NCBI RefSeq assembly: GCF_013087525.1
Contig: NZ_JABFCS010000001.1
Location: forward strand, 1,550,001-1,614,000
From: Ramlibacter montanisoli
GTDB taxonomy: Bacteria > Pseudomonadota > Gammaproteobacteria > Burkholderiales > Burkholderiaceae_C
DNA: 64,000 bases
Direction: 5' to 3'
A program made the translations under genes and the position numbers. This document shows, one piece after another, positions 35,131 through 47,338 of this stretch. Within the stretch, counting starts at the first letter, position 1. Each line of letters starts with the position of its first letter. The notes beneath the pieces are model-generated. The model was not told the DNA's origin. It did no database searches and worked only from the letters and a program-made list of their open reading frames with translations.

Positions 35131-36404
35131 CCATCCGAAGCATCCTTGCCCGCCGCATCTGGGATTCGCGCGGCCGCCCCACCATCGAAGTCGAAGTCAC
35201 CAACGCGGACGGCAGCGTCGGCACCGGCCTGGCGCCTGCGGGTGCCTCGCGCGGCACGCGCGAAGCGGTGGAACTGCGCGACGGCGGCGAGCGCTTCCGC
35301 GGCCTGGACGTGCAGAAGGCCGTGCGCGGCATCGAACGGGAGATCGTGCCGGCGCTGCTCGGGCGCGACGCCGCCGACCAGGCCGGCATTGACGCCGCGC
35401 TGATCGCGCTGGACGGCACGCCGAACAAGTCGCGCCTGGGCGGCAATGCGCTGATCGCCACCTCGCTGGCCGTGCTGCACGCCGCCGCCGCGCAGGCGCG
35501 CCAGCCGCTGTGGCAGTACCTCGCGCAGGGCAGTCCCGTGCAGCTGCCGCTGCCGCAGGTGCAGATCTTCGGCGGCGGTGCGCACGCCGGCCGGCGCGTG
35601 GACATCCAGGACTTCATGGTGATCGCCACCGGCGCGAGCTCCTTCGCGCAGGCCATGGAGATGACGGCGGAGGTGTACCGCGCCGCCGGCGAGATCATGG
35701 CGGGGCGCGGCGCGCTGGCCGGCGTGGCCGACGAAGGCGGCTGGTGGCCGAACTTCAGCCGCAACGAGGAAGCCCTGGACACGCTGGTGCACGCCATCGT
35801 CAAGGCGGGCTACATCCCGGGCGAGGACGTCGCGATCGCGCTGGACATCGCCGCTTCCGAATTCGGCCAGGGCGGCCGTTACCGCCTCGGGCTGGAAGAC
35901 ACCGAGCTGGACACCGACGGGCTGTGCGAGCGCCTGCTGCAATGGCTGGACCGCTATCCCATCGTCTCCATCGAGGATCCGCTGGCGGAGGACGACGAGC
36001 GCGGCCTGGCCGCGTTCACCCGCGCCGCGGGCTCACGCGTGCAGGTGGTCGGCGACGACTACCTGGTCACCAACGCCGACCGCGTGCGCGCGGCGTCCGA
36101 GGCCGGTGCCTGCAACTGCGTGCTGATCAAGCCCAACCAGGCGGGCACCATCACCGAGACGAAGGCCGCGCTGGATGCCGCGCGCGCCCTTGGTTACGCG
36201 ACCATCGTGTCCGCGCGCTCGGGCGAAACGGAAGACGTGGCGATCGTGCACCTCGCCACCGGCTGGAACGCGGGCCAGCTCAAGGTCGGCTCCTTCGCCC
36301 GTTCCGAGCGCATGGCCAAGTGGAACGAAGGGATTCGCCTGGAAACGCGCCGTCCGGCACCCGCCGGCTTCGCGGGTCGCTCAGTGCTCGCACCGCGGCG
36401 CTGA
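35127..36404 (+). CDS. Divergent enolase-superfamily protein (enolase paralogue)
   Basis: A 425-residue enolase homologue (MTIRSILARRIWDSRGRPTI). Kept: the His of GGGAHAGRRVDIQDFM, acidic metal ligands (VAIALDIAAS, PIVSIEDPLAEDD, VVGDDY), the Glu in VADEGGWWPN, Lys in VLIKPNQAGT and Lys in GQLKVGSFARSER. Changed: Glu168 of yeast enolase is Asp (DIQDF), and His373 in the usual SHRSGETED is Ala363 (SARSGETED). Since His373 contacts the substrate phosphate, ordinary 2-phosphoglycerate dehydration is doubtful. The translational coupling to a small-molecule kinase points to another phosphorylated substrate. Not given the symbol eno for this reason. Confidence 0.8.
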   Translation: MTIRSILARRIWDSRGRPTIEVEVTNADGSVGTGLAPAGASRGTREAVELRDGGERFRGLDVQKAVRGIEREIVPALLGRDAADQAGIDAALIALDGTPNKSRLGGNALIATSLAVLHAAAAQARQPLWQYLAQGSPVQLPLPQVQIFGGGAHAGRRVDIQDFMVIATGASSFAQAMEMTAEVYRAAGEIMAGRGALAGVADEGGWWPNFSRNEEALDTLVHAIVKAGYIPGEDVAIALDIAASEFGQGGRYRLGLEDTELDTDGLCERLLQWLDRYPIVSIEDPLAEDDERGLAAFTRAAGSRVQVVGDDYLVTNADRVRAASEAGACNCVLIKPNQAGTITETKAALDAARALGYATIVSARSGETEDVAIVHLATGWNAGQLKVGSFARSERMAKWNEGIRLETRRPAPAGFAGRSVLAPRR

Positions 36405-36558
36405 ACCCATCCGTCGCGGCTTGTAGGTGAGCCGCCGACACCGCCGAGGTCTTGCAGCCGACGAGGCAGCAGGCTCGAGCGGCGCACCCTGGAGGCAGGC
36501 GCCGGGCAGCTGTGCGAACCGCGCGCCAGGCACGACCTCAATCCAAAGGAGATTCTCG

Positions 36559-37059
36559 ATGAGCGACAAAAAGCCAAGCAATCCCGATCCCATCACCGGC
36601 GAACCCGGCGCCCACCCCGTCGGCACGGGCCTCGGCGCAGCGGGTGGCGCGGTGGCGGGTGCCACCGTGGGGTCGATCGCGGGCCCGGTGGGCACGCTGG
36701 TCGGCGGCGCGGCCGGCGCGATCGCCGGCGGACTGGCCGGCAAGGGCGCGGCCGAAAGCGTGAACCCGACGGCCGAAGACAGCTACTGGCGCGAGAACTA
36801 CAACAAGCGCCCGAGCTACAAGCAGGGCTACAGCTACGACGACTACGCGCCGGCCTACCGCACCGGCTACACCGGCTGGGAACGCGCCCGCGCTTCCGGC
36901 GAGAGCTGGGACAGCTACGAGCCCAAGCTGCGCAGCGAGTACGAGCGCAACCGCGGCTCCTCGCGGCTGGACTGGGAAGAGGCCAAGGACTCCGCGCGTG
37001 ACGCGTGGCACCGCGTCGAGCGCGCGATGCCGGGCGACGCGGACAAGGACGGCCGCTAG
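36559..37059 (+). CDS. Glycine-zipper protein, function unknown
   Basis: Start ATG 36559 after AAAGGAG. Residues about 20-65 form a glycine-zipper hydrophobic stretch (GTGLGAAGGAVAGATVGSIA, then GGAAGAIAGGLAGKGAAESV). The rest is Tyr- and Arg-rich (YKQGYSYDDYAPAYRTGYTG, AKLRSEYERN-like), 166 residues in all, without a signal peptide. This 'MSDKK...ITGEPGAHPVGTG' protein type is common in Burkholderiales genomes; its role is unknown, perhaps stress-related membrane association. It ends in a strong terminator. Confidence 0.75.
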   Translation: MSDKKPSNPDPITGEPGAHPVGTGLGAAGGAVAGATVGSIAGPVGTLVGGAAGAIAGGLAGKGAAESVNPTAEDSYWRENYNKRPSYKQGYSYDDYAPAYRTGYTGWERARASGESWDSYEPKLRSEYERNRGSSRLDWEEAKDSARDAWHRVERAMPGDADKDGR

Positions 37060-37083
37060 GCGATCAGGGTGGGTGGAACCGGG

Positions 37084-37108
37084 CAGGCCCTTCGGGGCCT
37101 GTTTTTTT
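37084..37108 (+). terminator. Intrinsic terminator after the glycine-zipper gene
   Basis: CAGGCCC (37084-37090), loop TTCG, GGGCCTG (37095-37101), then seven Ts (37102-37108). A textbook intrinsic terminator 25 bases past the stop codon. Confidence 0.9.
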
Positions 37109-37123
37109 CGATAATGGGCCGCC

Positions 37124-37591
37124 ATGAACTACTGGCTCATGAAATCCGAACCGGACGAGGTGTCCGTGGACGACGCGCTCGCCGCGCCCGAGTCCACCGT
37201 GCCCTGGACCGGCGTGCGCAACTACCAGGCCCGCAACTTCATGCGCGACGGCATGCGGGTGGGCGACGGCGTGCTGTTCTACCACTCCAGCTGCGCCGAG
37301 CCCGGCATCGTCGGCATCGCGCGGGTGGCGTCCACGGCCTACCCCGATCCGACGCAGTTCGACAGGAAATCGCCGTACCACGACCCGGCGTCGAAACGTG
37401 AGGAGCCGCGCTGGCTGCTGGTGGACGTGCAGGTGCTGAAGAAGACGCGCAACCTGACACTGCCGGAACTGCGCGCCGACCCCGAGTTGCAGGACCTGGT
37501 CGTGCTGCGCAAGGGCAACCGCCTTTCGATCACGCCCGTGGAGCCGCGGCACTGGAAGCGCATCCTGAAGCTGCTCGACGTCCGGGCGTGA
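37124..37591 (+). CDS. EVE domain-containing protein
   Basis: A 155-residue EVE protein (MNYWLMKSEPDEVSVDDALA). The family signatures WLMKSEPDE, WTGVRNYQARNFMR, GDGVLFYHSS and RWLLVDVQ are all present. EVE domains belong to the PUA-like fold and bind modified bases in DNA or RNA (related to YTH); bacterial members are also fused to restriction systems. This single-domain form is widespread in proteobacteria and likely a modified-nucleotide reader of unknown target. It begins 16 bases after the terminator. Confidence 0.9.
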   Translation: MNYWLMKSEPDEVSVDDALAAPESTVPWTGVRNYQARNFMRDGMRVGDGVLFYHSSCAEPGIVGIARVASTAYPDPTQFDRKSPYHDPASKREEPRWLLVDVQVLKKTRNLTLPELRADPELQDLVVLRKGNRLSITPVEPRHWKRILKLLDVRA

Positions 37592-37609
37592 CCCGGCCCG
37601 GAGCGGCGT

Positions 37610-38559
37610 TCAGACCAGCACGTCCTCGAGAGGCCGCCGCGCGGTGGCAGGCAACTCCGCCTCCGCATAACCCAGGCGCAGCACCAGCTGCGGAATCCCG
37701 TCCGCCAGTTCGCGCAGGCGCGGACGCACGCTCGCCACCTGCGCCGGCTGGTTGAGGAAGGACGCCTGCAGCCCGGCGGCGCAGGCCCGCAGCAGGAGGT
37801 GCTGCAGGCCCTGGCCGGCGGCGATCCAGCTGGCGGGCGTGTCGTCCGGCGTCACCAGCACCGCGAGCAGCGGCGAGCCGTCCGCGAGCTGCCTGTCCTT
37901 GGCCGCGATGCCGTCGCCCATGTCGAAGCTGCGCACCACGAACTGCGCAACGCGCGCGGCCAGGGCCGGCACTGCCAGTCCGTCGCCACGGCGGCGCGGA
38001 TGCAGCCAGGCCGCGAGCTCGCGCCGCCAGCGGGGATCGCCCCACTGCGCACGGTCGCCTTCGGCCACCAGCAGCGCCAGTTGCTGCCGCTGCCCTTCGA
38101 CCGTGAGCGGCCGCAGCGTCGCCCCTCCTGTGCGCAGGCGGTGGCCAGGTGGTCCAGCAGCTTCCCCGGCACGGGACGGGCGTCGAAGCGCTGGCGGCAG
38201 GTGCGCCGGCGCGCCACGAAGGGCAGCAGGGTGCCGAGATGGGCATCGCGCGTGCCTGGCACCGCCCGGACGCGGGCAAGCAGGTCCGCATCCAGGCGGT
38301 CCGGCTGCAGTTGCACCTCGGTGTCCAGGCCCGAGGCGGCGGCCGCCACGCGCAGGTTGAACAGCGCGCAGCCGCAGCTGATCGTGAGCTCGCGGTCGTC
38401 GGTGTCGTTGACGGGCAGCGCGCGCGTGCGATCCGCGAACAGCGAGATGGCGTCGCCGTCGACGCGGAAGCACCACGGCTGCGTGTTGTGGCTGGAAGGC
38501 GCGAGGATCGCCGCTTCGAGCAGCGCGCGCGTGCGGGTGTCGAGGGTGGCATGCGCCAT
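37610..38559 (-). CDS. Acg-type nitroreductase family protein (frameshifted)
   Basis: ATG 38559, preceded by AGGAG. N-terminal frame: MAHATLDTRTRALLEAAILA, APSSHNTQPWCFRVDGDAIS (FMN site), LFADRTRALPVNDTDDRELT, ISCGCALFNL. The C-terminal frame continues with ATLRPLTVEG, FDMGDGIAAKDRQL, ASWIAAGQGLQHLLLRACAA and PQLVLRLGY. One G added to the run at 38122-38125 joins them into 316 residues, the normal size for this M. tuberculosis Acg-like group. They are FMN-binding proteins, often without active nitroreductase chemistry. It is convergent with the EVE gene. Confidence 0.82.
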
Positions 38560-38698
38560 GGATGCTCCTGGAGTCCTCGTGGCATTGTTCCCGCCGAGGC
38601 GCGGGCGCCCTTGACGGCGCGCAAGGGATGCGCGCGGCCGGCCGATAATCGCACCCCATGCCCCGCATCGATTCCTGCCGGCCGCCGACGCGTCTTTC

Positions 38699-39478
38699 AT
38701 GACGGGCTGGGAGATCGCCGCCTTCCTGCTGTGCGTGGCCGTCGCCACCTGCGCCCAGAGCATCACCGGCTTCGCACTCGCCCTCATCCTGCTGGGCCTG
38801 ACCGGCCTGTTCGAGCTGGCGCCGCTGGCGGATGTCGCCAACGTCGCCACGGTGATGGCGCTCTGCACGGCGGTGATCGCCTTGCGCGGCACGCACGACT
38901 CGCTGGACTGGCCGATGATGCGCTGGACCGTCACCGGCAGCGTGTTCGGCGTCGCGGCCGGCGTGGCGCTGCTCGCCTGGCTGAGCAGCAACGTCGTGAT
39001 GGCGCTGCGGCTGCTGCTGGGGCTGGTGGTGATCGCCTGCGCGATCGTCGTGCTGGTGCGCGCGCATCCGCTGCCGCAGCGTTCCTCTGCGGCTTCGTTC
39101 CACGGCTTCGGCTTCCTCTCGGGCGTGCTGGGCGGGCTGTTCTCCGCCTCCGGGCCACCGCTGGTGTACCAGTTCTACCGGCAGCCGCTGGCGCTCGACG
39201 CGGTGCGCGACACCCTGGGGGCCACGCTCGCGGCCGGTGGCGTGATCCGGCTGGTGATGGTGGTGGCCAGCGGCCAGTTCAGCCTGCGTTCGCTGTGGCT
39301 GTCCGCCCTGGCCGTGCCGCTGGCGATGGCGATCACCTGGTGGCTGCGCCGGCATCCGCCGGCATGGCGGCGCGAAACGGTGCTGAAGGTGGTGTGCGTG
39401 CTGCTGGTCATCACGGGCGTAGGGCTGATCGCCCCGGCCGCCCAGGCCCTGTGGCCCTGGGCCAGAATGGGTGCATGA
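38699..39478 (+). CDS. TauE/SafE family membrane transporter
   Basis: A 259-residue membrane protein of about eight helices: WEIAAFLLCVAVATCAQSIT, LALILLGLTGLFELAPLADV, TVTGSVFGVAAGVALLAWLS, RLLLGLVVIACAIVVLVRAH, a central GFGFLSGVLGGLFSASGPPL motif (the G-GGLF-A-GPP signature of TauE/SafE) and LSALAVPLAMAITWWL. Substrates of the family are sulfite, sulfoacetate or other sulfonates. ATG 38699. The stop overlaps the M3 peptidase start (ATGA), probably chance packing rather than shared function. Confidence 0.85.
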   Translation: MTGWEIAAFLLCVAVATCAQSITGFALALILLGLTGLFELAPLADVANVATVMALCTAVIALRGTHDSLDWPMMRWTVTGSVFGVAAGVALLAWLSSNVVMALRLLLGLVVIACAIVVLVRAHPLPQRSSAASFHGFGFLSGVLGGLFSASGPPLVYQFYRQPLALDAVRDTLGATLAAGGVIRLVMVVASGQFSLRSLWLSALAVPLAMAITWWLRRHPPAWRRETVLKVVCVLLVITGVGLIAPAAQALWPWARMGA

Positions 39479-41517
39479 CCGGCACGCAAGAGAACCCGCT
39501 CCTTTCCCCTCGACCGCACCCTACGGCCTGGCACCCTTCGACCGCATCGCGCCCGGCCATTTCGAGCCGGCCTTCACGCTGGCGATGCAGGAGCACCGCG
39601 CGGCGCTCGATGCGATCGCCGGCAACGCCGCGCCGGCCACTTTCGACAACACGCTGGCCGCCTTCGACCGCAGCGCGGGCCGGCTGCGGCGCGTGAGCAT
39701 GGTGTTCCACAATCTCTGTTCGTCGGAGACCTCGCCCGAGCTGCAGGAAGTGCAGCGGCAGCTGGCCCCGGTGCTGGCCGCGCACTACAGCTCCGTCTAC
39801 CTGCATGCCGGCCTGTTCCAGCGGATCGCGGATCTGCACGAGCGGCGCGCCGTCCTCGGCCTGGACACCGAGGAGATGCGCCTGCTGGAGCGCGTGCACC
39901 TCGACTTCGTCCTCACCGGCGCGCGCCTGCCAGCCCCAGCGCAGGCGCGGATCCGGGAGATCGCCCAGGAGCTGGCCGCCTGCCACACGGCCTTCGGGCA
40001 GAACGTGCTGCACGACGAATCGACCTGGTCCCTGGTGCTGCACGACGAGGAGGAGATGGCGGGCCTGCCGGAGTTCGTGCGCTCGGCCGCCCGCATGGCG
40101 GCGCAACAGCGCGGGCTGGGCGACGTGCACGCGATCACGCTGTCGCGGCCCCTGGCCTCGCCCTTCCTCACCTTTTCCGCGCGGCGCGACCTGCGCGAGC
40201 TGGCGTGGCGTGCCTGGGTCGGGCGCGGCGCGCACGCCGGCGAACACGACAACCGGCCGCTGATCGCGCGCATCCTCGCGCTGCGGCACGAAGAGGCACG
40301 GCTGCACGGCTACGCGAACTACGCCGAATACGCGCTGGTGGACCGCATGGCGCGCACGCCGCAGGCGGTGGACCGCCTGCTGGACGAGGTGTGGGAGCGC
40401 GCCAGGCCCATGGCCGAACGCGATCGCGCGACGCTCGAGGCCATGCAGCGTGCCGCCGGCGTGGACGCGCCGCTTCAGGCCTGGGACTGGCGCTACTGGG
40501 CGGGAGAAGCTGCGCCAGCGCGAGTTCGCCGTCGACGACGCCGAGGTCAAGCCCTACTTCCCGCTGGACGCGATGGTGCGGGCCGCCTTCGACTGCGCGC
40601 AGCGCCTGTTCGGGCTGCGCTTCACGCCGCGCGAGGACCTCGTGCTGTACCACCCCGACGCGCGCGCCTACGAGGTGCACGACGCGGCCGGCCGCGCCGT
40701 CGGCCTGTTCATCCAGGACAACTTCGCGCGCACCAGCAAGCGCAGCGGCGCCTGGATGAGCGCGCTGGCCGTGCAGGGCCGCAACGGCGGCGAGGTGCTG
40801 CCGGTCATCCTGAACACCAACAACTTCGCCCAGGCCACGCCCTCGCTGCTGGGTTTCGACGACGTGCGCACCCTGTTCCACGAGTTCGGCCACGGGCTGC
40901 ACGGCCTGCTCTCCAACGTCACCTACACGCAGCTGGCCGGCACCAGCGTGCTGCGCGACTTCGTGGAGCTGCCCTCGCAGCTGTTCGAGCACTGGATGTC
41001 CGAGCCCGAGGTGCTGCGCCAGCACGCGCGCCACGTGGAGACCGGCGAGCCGATCCCGGGCGCCCTGGTGGACCGGTTGCGTGCCGCCGAACGCTTCGGC
41101 GAGGCCTACGAGACGGTGCGCTACTGCGGCAGCGCGATCGTCGACATGGCGGTGCACCGCCACCCCGATCCGGCATCGGTCACGGACTGGAGCGCCTTCG
41201 AGGAGCAGGTGCTGGAGCAGCGCGGCCTGCCCCACGCGACCGGCATCAACCACCGCCTGACGCACTTCCAGCACCTTTTCAGCAGCAGCGGCTATGCGGC
41301 CGGCTACTACGTGTACCTGTGGGCCGAGGTGCTGGATGCCGATGCCTGGAACGCCTTCCAGGAGGCGGGCAGCCCGTTCGATGCGGCGGTGGCGGAGCGC
41401 CTGAAGCGCTGCATCTATTCGGTGGGAAACAGCGTGGAGCCGGGGCAGGCGTTCCGCAACTTCCGCGGGCGCGATCCGGTGATCGAGCCGCTGCTGCGGC
41501 AGAAGGGGCTGCTGTGA
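39475..41517 (+). CDS. M3 family oligopeptidase (PrlC/Dcp-like), two frameshifts
   Basis: The repaired protein has 680 residues from ATG 39475. The N-terminus MTGTQENPLLSP joins the body STAPYGLAPFDRIAPGHFEP if one C is added at 39506-39509, and the frame returns near 40498-40500, where one G too many precedes REKLRQREFAVDDAEVKPYF. Zinc ligands lie in TLFHEFGHGLHGLLS (HEFGH), with the third Glu in DFVELPSQLFEHW, and the substrate segment SSSGYAAGYYVYLWAEVLDA is conserved. It is a cytoplasmic thimet-type oligopeptidase that degrades short peptides such as cleaved signal peptides. Whether it is prlC or dcp cannot be settled here. Confidence 0.9.
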
Positions 41518-41523
41518 CGCCCG

Positions 41524-41610
41524 TCGCGGTTCGGCTTCGCGCTCACCACGACCTACGGAGGTCCGGCCCGTCTTCGTAGGTCGTGGTGAGCGGCGAAGCC
41601 CGAACCGCGA
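41524..41610. repeat. REP pair of the GTAGGTCG type between the M3 peptidase and clpA
   Basis: TCGCGGTTCGGCTTCGCGCT to CACGACCTAC (41556) is followed after 19 bases by GTAGGTCGTGGTGAGC (from 41576) to GAACCGCGA (41610). The two units point outward, opposite to the RAYT-linked pairs, and the head is GTAGGTCG rather than GTAGGCTGG. The shared GTAG, GTGAGC and CGAAGC core suggests a related but distinct REP class. It lies between two converging genes. Confidence 0.75.
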
Positions 41611-41619
41611 CACTCCAGG

Positions 41620-41640
41620 AAAAAGCCGCCCGAGGGCGGC
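41620..41640 (-). terminator. Intrinsic terminator of clpA
   Basis: On the minus strand GCCGCC, loop CTCG, GGCGGC, then TTTTT (41624-41620), starting about 20 bases beyond the clpA stop. Good stem and T-run. Confidence 0.85.
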
Positions 41641-41660
41641 TTCTTCGTGGACGGCGAGGC

Positions 41661-44005
<2,345 letters not shown>

Positions 44006-44060
44006 GAGATTTCCTTCTGCCTGTCGTTCAATCTAACTCTACTTCCTTCTGAGCGCCGGC

Positions 44061-44419
44061 TCACTCCACCGGTTCACTCAAACATTGCAGGGGATGCCCT
44101 GCCTGGCGCGCGGCTTCCTGCACCTGCTGGACCTTCGTGGCCGCGACGTCCCGGGAATAGACGCCGCAGATCCCTTTTCCGTCCAGGTGGATCTTGAGCA
44201 TGATCTGCGTTGCCGTCTCCCTGTCCTTGTTGAAAAACTCCTGGATCACCACCACCACGAATTCCATCGGGGTGTAGTCGTCGTTCAGCATCACGACCTG
44301 GTACATCTGCGGGGGCTTGGTCTTCTGGAGCTTCTTCTCCGCCACGACCGAGCCGCCGTCGTCGTCCGACGGCCGGATGACGGGCCCGGCCGGGGAGGAA
44401 TCGGTGTCTGGCTGGCCAT
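44061..44419 (-). CDS. clpS: ATP-dependent Clp protease adaptor ClpS (frameshifted near its start)
   Basis: The conserved core [59 protein letters not shown] is complete and includes the N-degron pocket residues. GTG 44345 gives a 94-residue form, but the family normally has an acidic lead-in. Adding one C to the G4 run at 44392-44395 connects ATG 44419 (MASQTPIPP) through [16 protein letters not shown] to a 119-residue protein. ClpS hands N-degron proteins to ClpA, and the clpS-clpA order with 55 bases between them is the usual operon. Confidence 0.94.
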
Positions 44420-44592
44420 GAAATTCATTCTATCGACGCAAAACAGCACCCGCCGACCCAAGGTGAATTGGTGACGCTCCCGTCACATTCAAGCGACAGC
44501 CGCGTCATGCGGCACATTCTTCGCACGAACGCAAGGCCTGCCGAGCAGAAATCGAACAATGACAGGCACTTGCGCTCCACTAAGTGAAAATA

Positions 44593-44621
44593 TTGACAGC
44601 TGAGCGCTTCTCAAGGACACT
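44593..44621 (+). promoter_or_regulatory. Possible sigma-70 promoter of the cold-shock gene
   Basis: TTGACA (44593-44598) is a perfect -35 box, followed after 17 bases by GACACT (44616-44621), a weak -10. The start codon is 44661, leaving about 30 bases of leader. The 241-base gap between clpS and this gene also must hold the divergent clpS promoter, which I could not place. Confidence 0.4.
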
Positions 44622-44660
44622 CTCCCGCCTCTGAGGGAACAAAAACGGGGGCGCGCGATC

Positions 44661-44987
44661 ATGGCGACCGGCACTGTCAAGTGGTTCAACGATGCCAAGG
44701 GGTTCGGGTTCATCGAGCCTGACGGTGGCGGTTCGGACGTGTTCGCGCATTTTTCGGCGATCACCATGGAAGGCTTCAAGACCCTGAAGCAGGGCTCGCG
44801 CGTGAGCTTCGAGATCCAGCAGGGCCCCAAGGGGCAGCTCGCCCAGAACATCCACGCCGAGCCCGGCCCGATCCAGACGCAACCCGCGGGCCCCGGCGTG
44901 GACCGCCCGCCGCGCCAGCCGAAGGTGCGCGCACCGCAGTTCCATGCGGCCGGCGGGCACGGCGGCGGCGAACACGCGAACAAATAG
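44661..44987 (+). CDS. Cold-shock-domain protein with C-terminal extension
   Basis: Residues 1-68 are a CspA-type domain: [23 protein letters not shown]1 KGFGFIEP and RNP2 DVFAHFSAI, and [20 protein letters not shown]. Such proteins bind single-stranded RNA/DNA and melt RNA structures. The extra 40 residues are a Pro/Gly/His-rich flexible tail ([29 protein letters not shown]), longer than in CspA (70 residues). A terminator follows directly. Confidence 0.93.
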   Translation: MATGTVKWFNDAKGFGFIEPDGGGSDVFAHFSAITMEGFKTLKQGSRVSFEIQQGPKGQLAQNIHAEPGPIQTQPAGPGVDRPPRQPKVRAPQFHAAGGHGGGEHANK

Positions 44988-45002
44988 CCGTCGTTTCCAA
45001 TG

Positions 45003-45029
45003 AAAAAGCCGCCCGGGGGCGGCTTTTTT
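45003..45029. terminator. Bidirectional terminator after the cold-shock gene
   Basis: AAAAA, GCCGCC, CGGG, GGCGGC, then TTTTTT. It ends the cold-shock transcript on the plus strand and has a T-run in the other direction too, where the converging glycine-zipper gene should end. Confidence 0.9.
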
Positions 45030-45757
45030 GCTGCGTCGCTGGCGATCCATACGCCGTCCGGCCGCCGGCATGCCGTGCCGCGCGAGCGCTGCGTTCCCTG
45101 CCCCTGGACGCGCATTTCCATCGTGTAGGGCCGGCAATAGGAGCCCTGCACGTAGTTCACCTGGCCGGGCACCACCACGTAGTTCGCCGGGCCGTCGGCC
45201 CACTGCACGCGGCGGCCGGCCGGTGCCACTTCCAGCACCTCGCCGACGCAGCCCTGGTCCTGCGCGTCCATGCGCCGGCCGACCTCTCCGCCCACCAGCA
45301 CGCCCGCGACGGCGCCGCCGACCGTGGCCAGCGTGCGGCCGTCGCCCTTGCCGATCTGGTTGCCCAGCACGCCGCCGACGATGCCGCCGAGGACCTGGCC
45401 GACCGCCTTGCTGTTGCAGCGGTAGGTGCCGGCCACCGGGGCGGGACGGTACTGCGGCTTGTAGGCGTAGTGGCCCTGCTCCCGGTGCATCCAGGGCACG
45501 ACCGCCACGGCCGGCTGCGGCGGCGGCGGCGGCACCACGTAGACCTGGCGCTCAGGCGCCTTGCACTTGCGCTTTTCCTTGTATTCGCCGTCCTTCTTCC
45601 ACTCGCGCGTCACCTTGCAGTTGCCGTCCCAGAACTCCTCCTTGTGCTTCTTGCCCTTGCCATGGCGATGACCGTGGCGATCGTCATCGTCATCGGCCAT
45701 GACGAGGCCGGAGGCCAGGACGGCGGCAATGGCGCCGAGGAGGATGGGGGTTCGCAT
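45030..45757 (-). CDS. Glycine-zipper 2TM-domain envelope protein (3' end unresolved)
   Basis: ATG 45757 opens MRTPILLGAIAAVLASGLVM, a signal peptide, then an Asp/His/Lys-rich stretch (ADDDDDRHGHRHGKGKKHKE). A proline run (VVPPPPPQPAVAVVPW) leads to the Rick_17kDa-like glycine-zipper region (VGQVLGGIVGGVLGNQIGKG, TVGGAVAGVLVGGEVGRRMD) and a C-terminal domain ending GTACRRPDGVWIAS. The frame does not stop there: it continues through the terminator and all of the cold-shock gene on the other strand to 44489. I therefore end the feature at the terminator; the true stop is probably lost to a base error. The family is linked to outer-membrane integrity (SlyB/PcP-like). Confidence 0.65.
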
Positions 45758-45852
45758 GCGGTGAGGCCTTGTCGAGTGGATGTTCCTCCAACGGTAGCCG
45801 GAACGGCCGCGTTGACGGCAGGGTGTAACAGAGCGCAGCCGACAGCGGAGCG

Positions 45853-47337
45853 TCAGCAGCCCAGCTCTTCACAGAGCTGTTGGACGCGCGCCGCGACCGC
45901 CGGTTCCATGGCGATCGGCCGGCCCCATTCGCGCTGGGTCTCGCCGGGCCACTTGTTGGTGGCGTCCATGCCCATCTTGCTGCCCAGGCCCGCAACCGGC
46001 GAGGCGAAGTCCAGGTAGTCGATCGGCGTGTGCTCGATCATCATCGTGTCGCGCGCCGGGTCCATGCGAGTGCTCAGGGCCCACATGACCTCGCGCCAGT
46101 CGCGCACGTCCACGTCGTCGTCCACCACCAGCACGAACTTGGTGTACATGAACTGGCGCAGGTGGCTCCACACGCCCATCATCACGCGCCGCGCGTGGCC
46201 CGGGTAGGCCTTGCGGATGCTCACCACCGCCATGCGGTAGCTGCAGGCTTCCGGCGGCAGGTAGAAGTCCACGATCTCCGGGAACTGGCGCTGCAGCAGC
46301 GGGATGAACAGTTCGTTCATCGCCAGGCCCAGCACCGCCGGCTCGTCGGGCGGCTTGCCGGTGTAGGTGGAGTGGTAGATGGGGTCGCGCCGCATGGTGA
46401 TGCGGTCGATCGTGAGCACCGGGAAGGACGCCTGCTCGTTGTAGTAGCCGGTGTGGTCGCCGTAAGGGCCCTCCAGCGCGTGCTCGAAGCCGCTCGGGTG
46501 CGCAGGATCCGGGCGCACGTGGCCTTCCAGCACGATCTCCGCCGTGGCCGGCACGCGCAGCGGCACGCCGATGGCGGGCGCGACTTCGGTGCGGCTGCCA
46601 CGCAGCAGGCCGGCGAACTGGTATTCCGACAGCGAGTCCGGCACCGGCGTCACCGCCCCCAGCAGCGTGGCCGGATCGGCACCGAGGGCCACGGCCACCG
46701 GGTACGGCTCGCCCGGGTGCGCCAGGCAGTGGTCGCGGAAATCGAGCGCGCCGCCCCGGTGCGGCAGCCAGCGCAGGATCAGGCGGTTGCGCGAGAGCAC
46801 CTGCTGGCGGTAGATGCCCAGGTTCTGGCGCGGCTTGTTCGGGCCCTTGGTGATGGTGAGCCCCCAGGTGATCAGGGGCGCGACGTCGCCCGGCCAGCAG
46901 TGCTGCACCGGCAGCATGCCGAGGTCGACGTCCTCGCCCTCGAACACCTTTTCCTGGCAGGCTGCGCTGGAGAGTTCGCGCGGCGCCATGTGCCACAGGC
47001 GCTTGAGCAGGTCCGTCATGCCCAGCATCTCCTTGAAGCCGCGCGGCGGCTGAGGCTCCTTCAGGCGCGCGAGCAGCTCGCCGAAGGGACGCACGCCCTT
47101 CAGGTCGGCCACGCCCATGGCGCGGGCCACGCGCTGCGGCGTGCCGAACAGGTTGGCCAGCACCGGCATGCGGTGGCCAGTGGGTTGCTCGAACAGCAGC
47201 GCCGGGCCGCCGGCGCGCAGCACGCGGTCGGCCACCGCGGTCATCTCCAGGTGCGGCGACACCGGCTGCCGCACGCGGCGCAGGTCACCGTCCTGCTCCA
47301 GTTGCGCGATGAACTCGCGCAGGTCCCGGTAAGTCAT
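45853..47337 (-). CDS. ubiD: 4-hydroxy-3-polyprenylbenzoate decarboxylase UbiD
   Basis: A 494-residue protein with family segments [60 protein letters not shown] (prFMN/Mn site), [14 protein letters not shown], and [20 protein letters not shown] with [16 protein letters not shown]. UbiD decarboxylates the ring in ubiquinone synthesis using prenylated FMN supplied by UbiX. The ubiX gene ends 1 base before its start, so both are co-transcribed. No frame problem. Confidence 0.96.
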   Translation of the reverse strand: MTYRDLREFIAQLEQDGDLRRVRQPVSPHLEMTAVADRVLRAGGPALLFEQPTGHRMPVLANLFGTPQRVARAMGVADLKGVRPFGELLARLKEPQPPRGFKEMLGMTDLLKRLWHMAPRELSSAACQEKVFEGEDVDLGMLPVQHCWPGDVAPLITWGLTITKGPNKPRQNLGIYRQQVLSRNRLILRWLPHRGGALDFRDHCLAHPGEPYPVAVALGADPATLLGAVTPVPDSLSEYQFAGLLRGSRTEVAPAIGVPLRVPATAEIVLEGHVRPDPAHPSGFEHALEGPYGDHTGYYNEQASFPVLTIDRITMRRDPIYHSTYTGKPPDEPAVLGLAMNELFIPLLQRQFPEIVDFYLPPEACSYRMAVVSIRKAYPGHARRVMMGVWSHLRQFMYTKFVLVVDDDVDVRDWREVMWALSTRMDPARDTMMIEHTPIDYLDFASPVAGLGSKMGMDATNKWPGETQREWGRPIAMEPAVAARVQQLCEELGC

Positions 47338-47338
47338 C

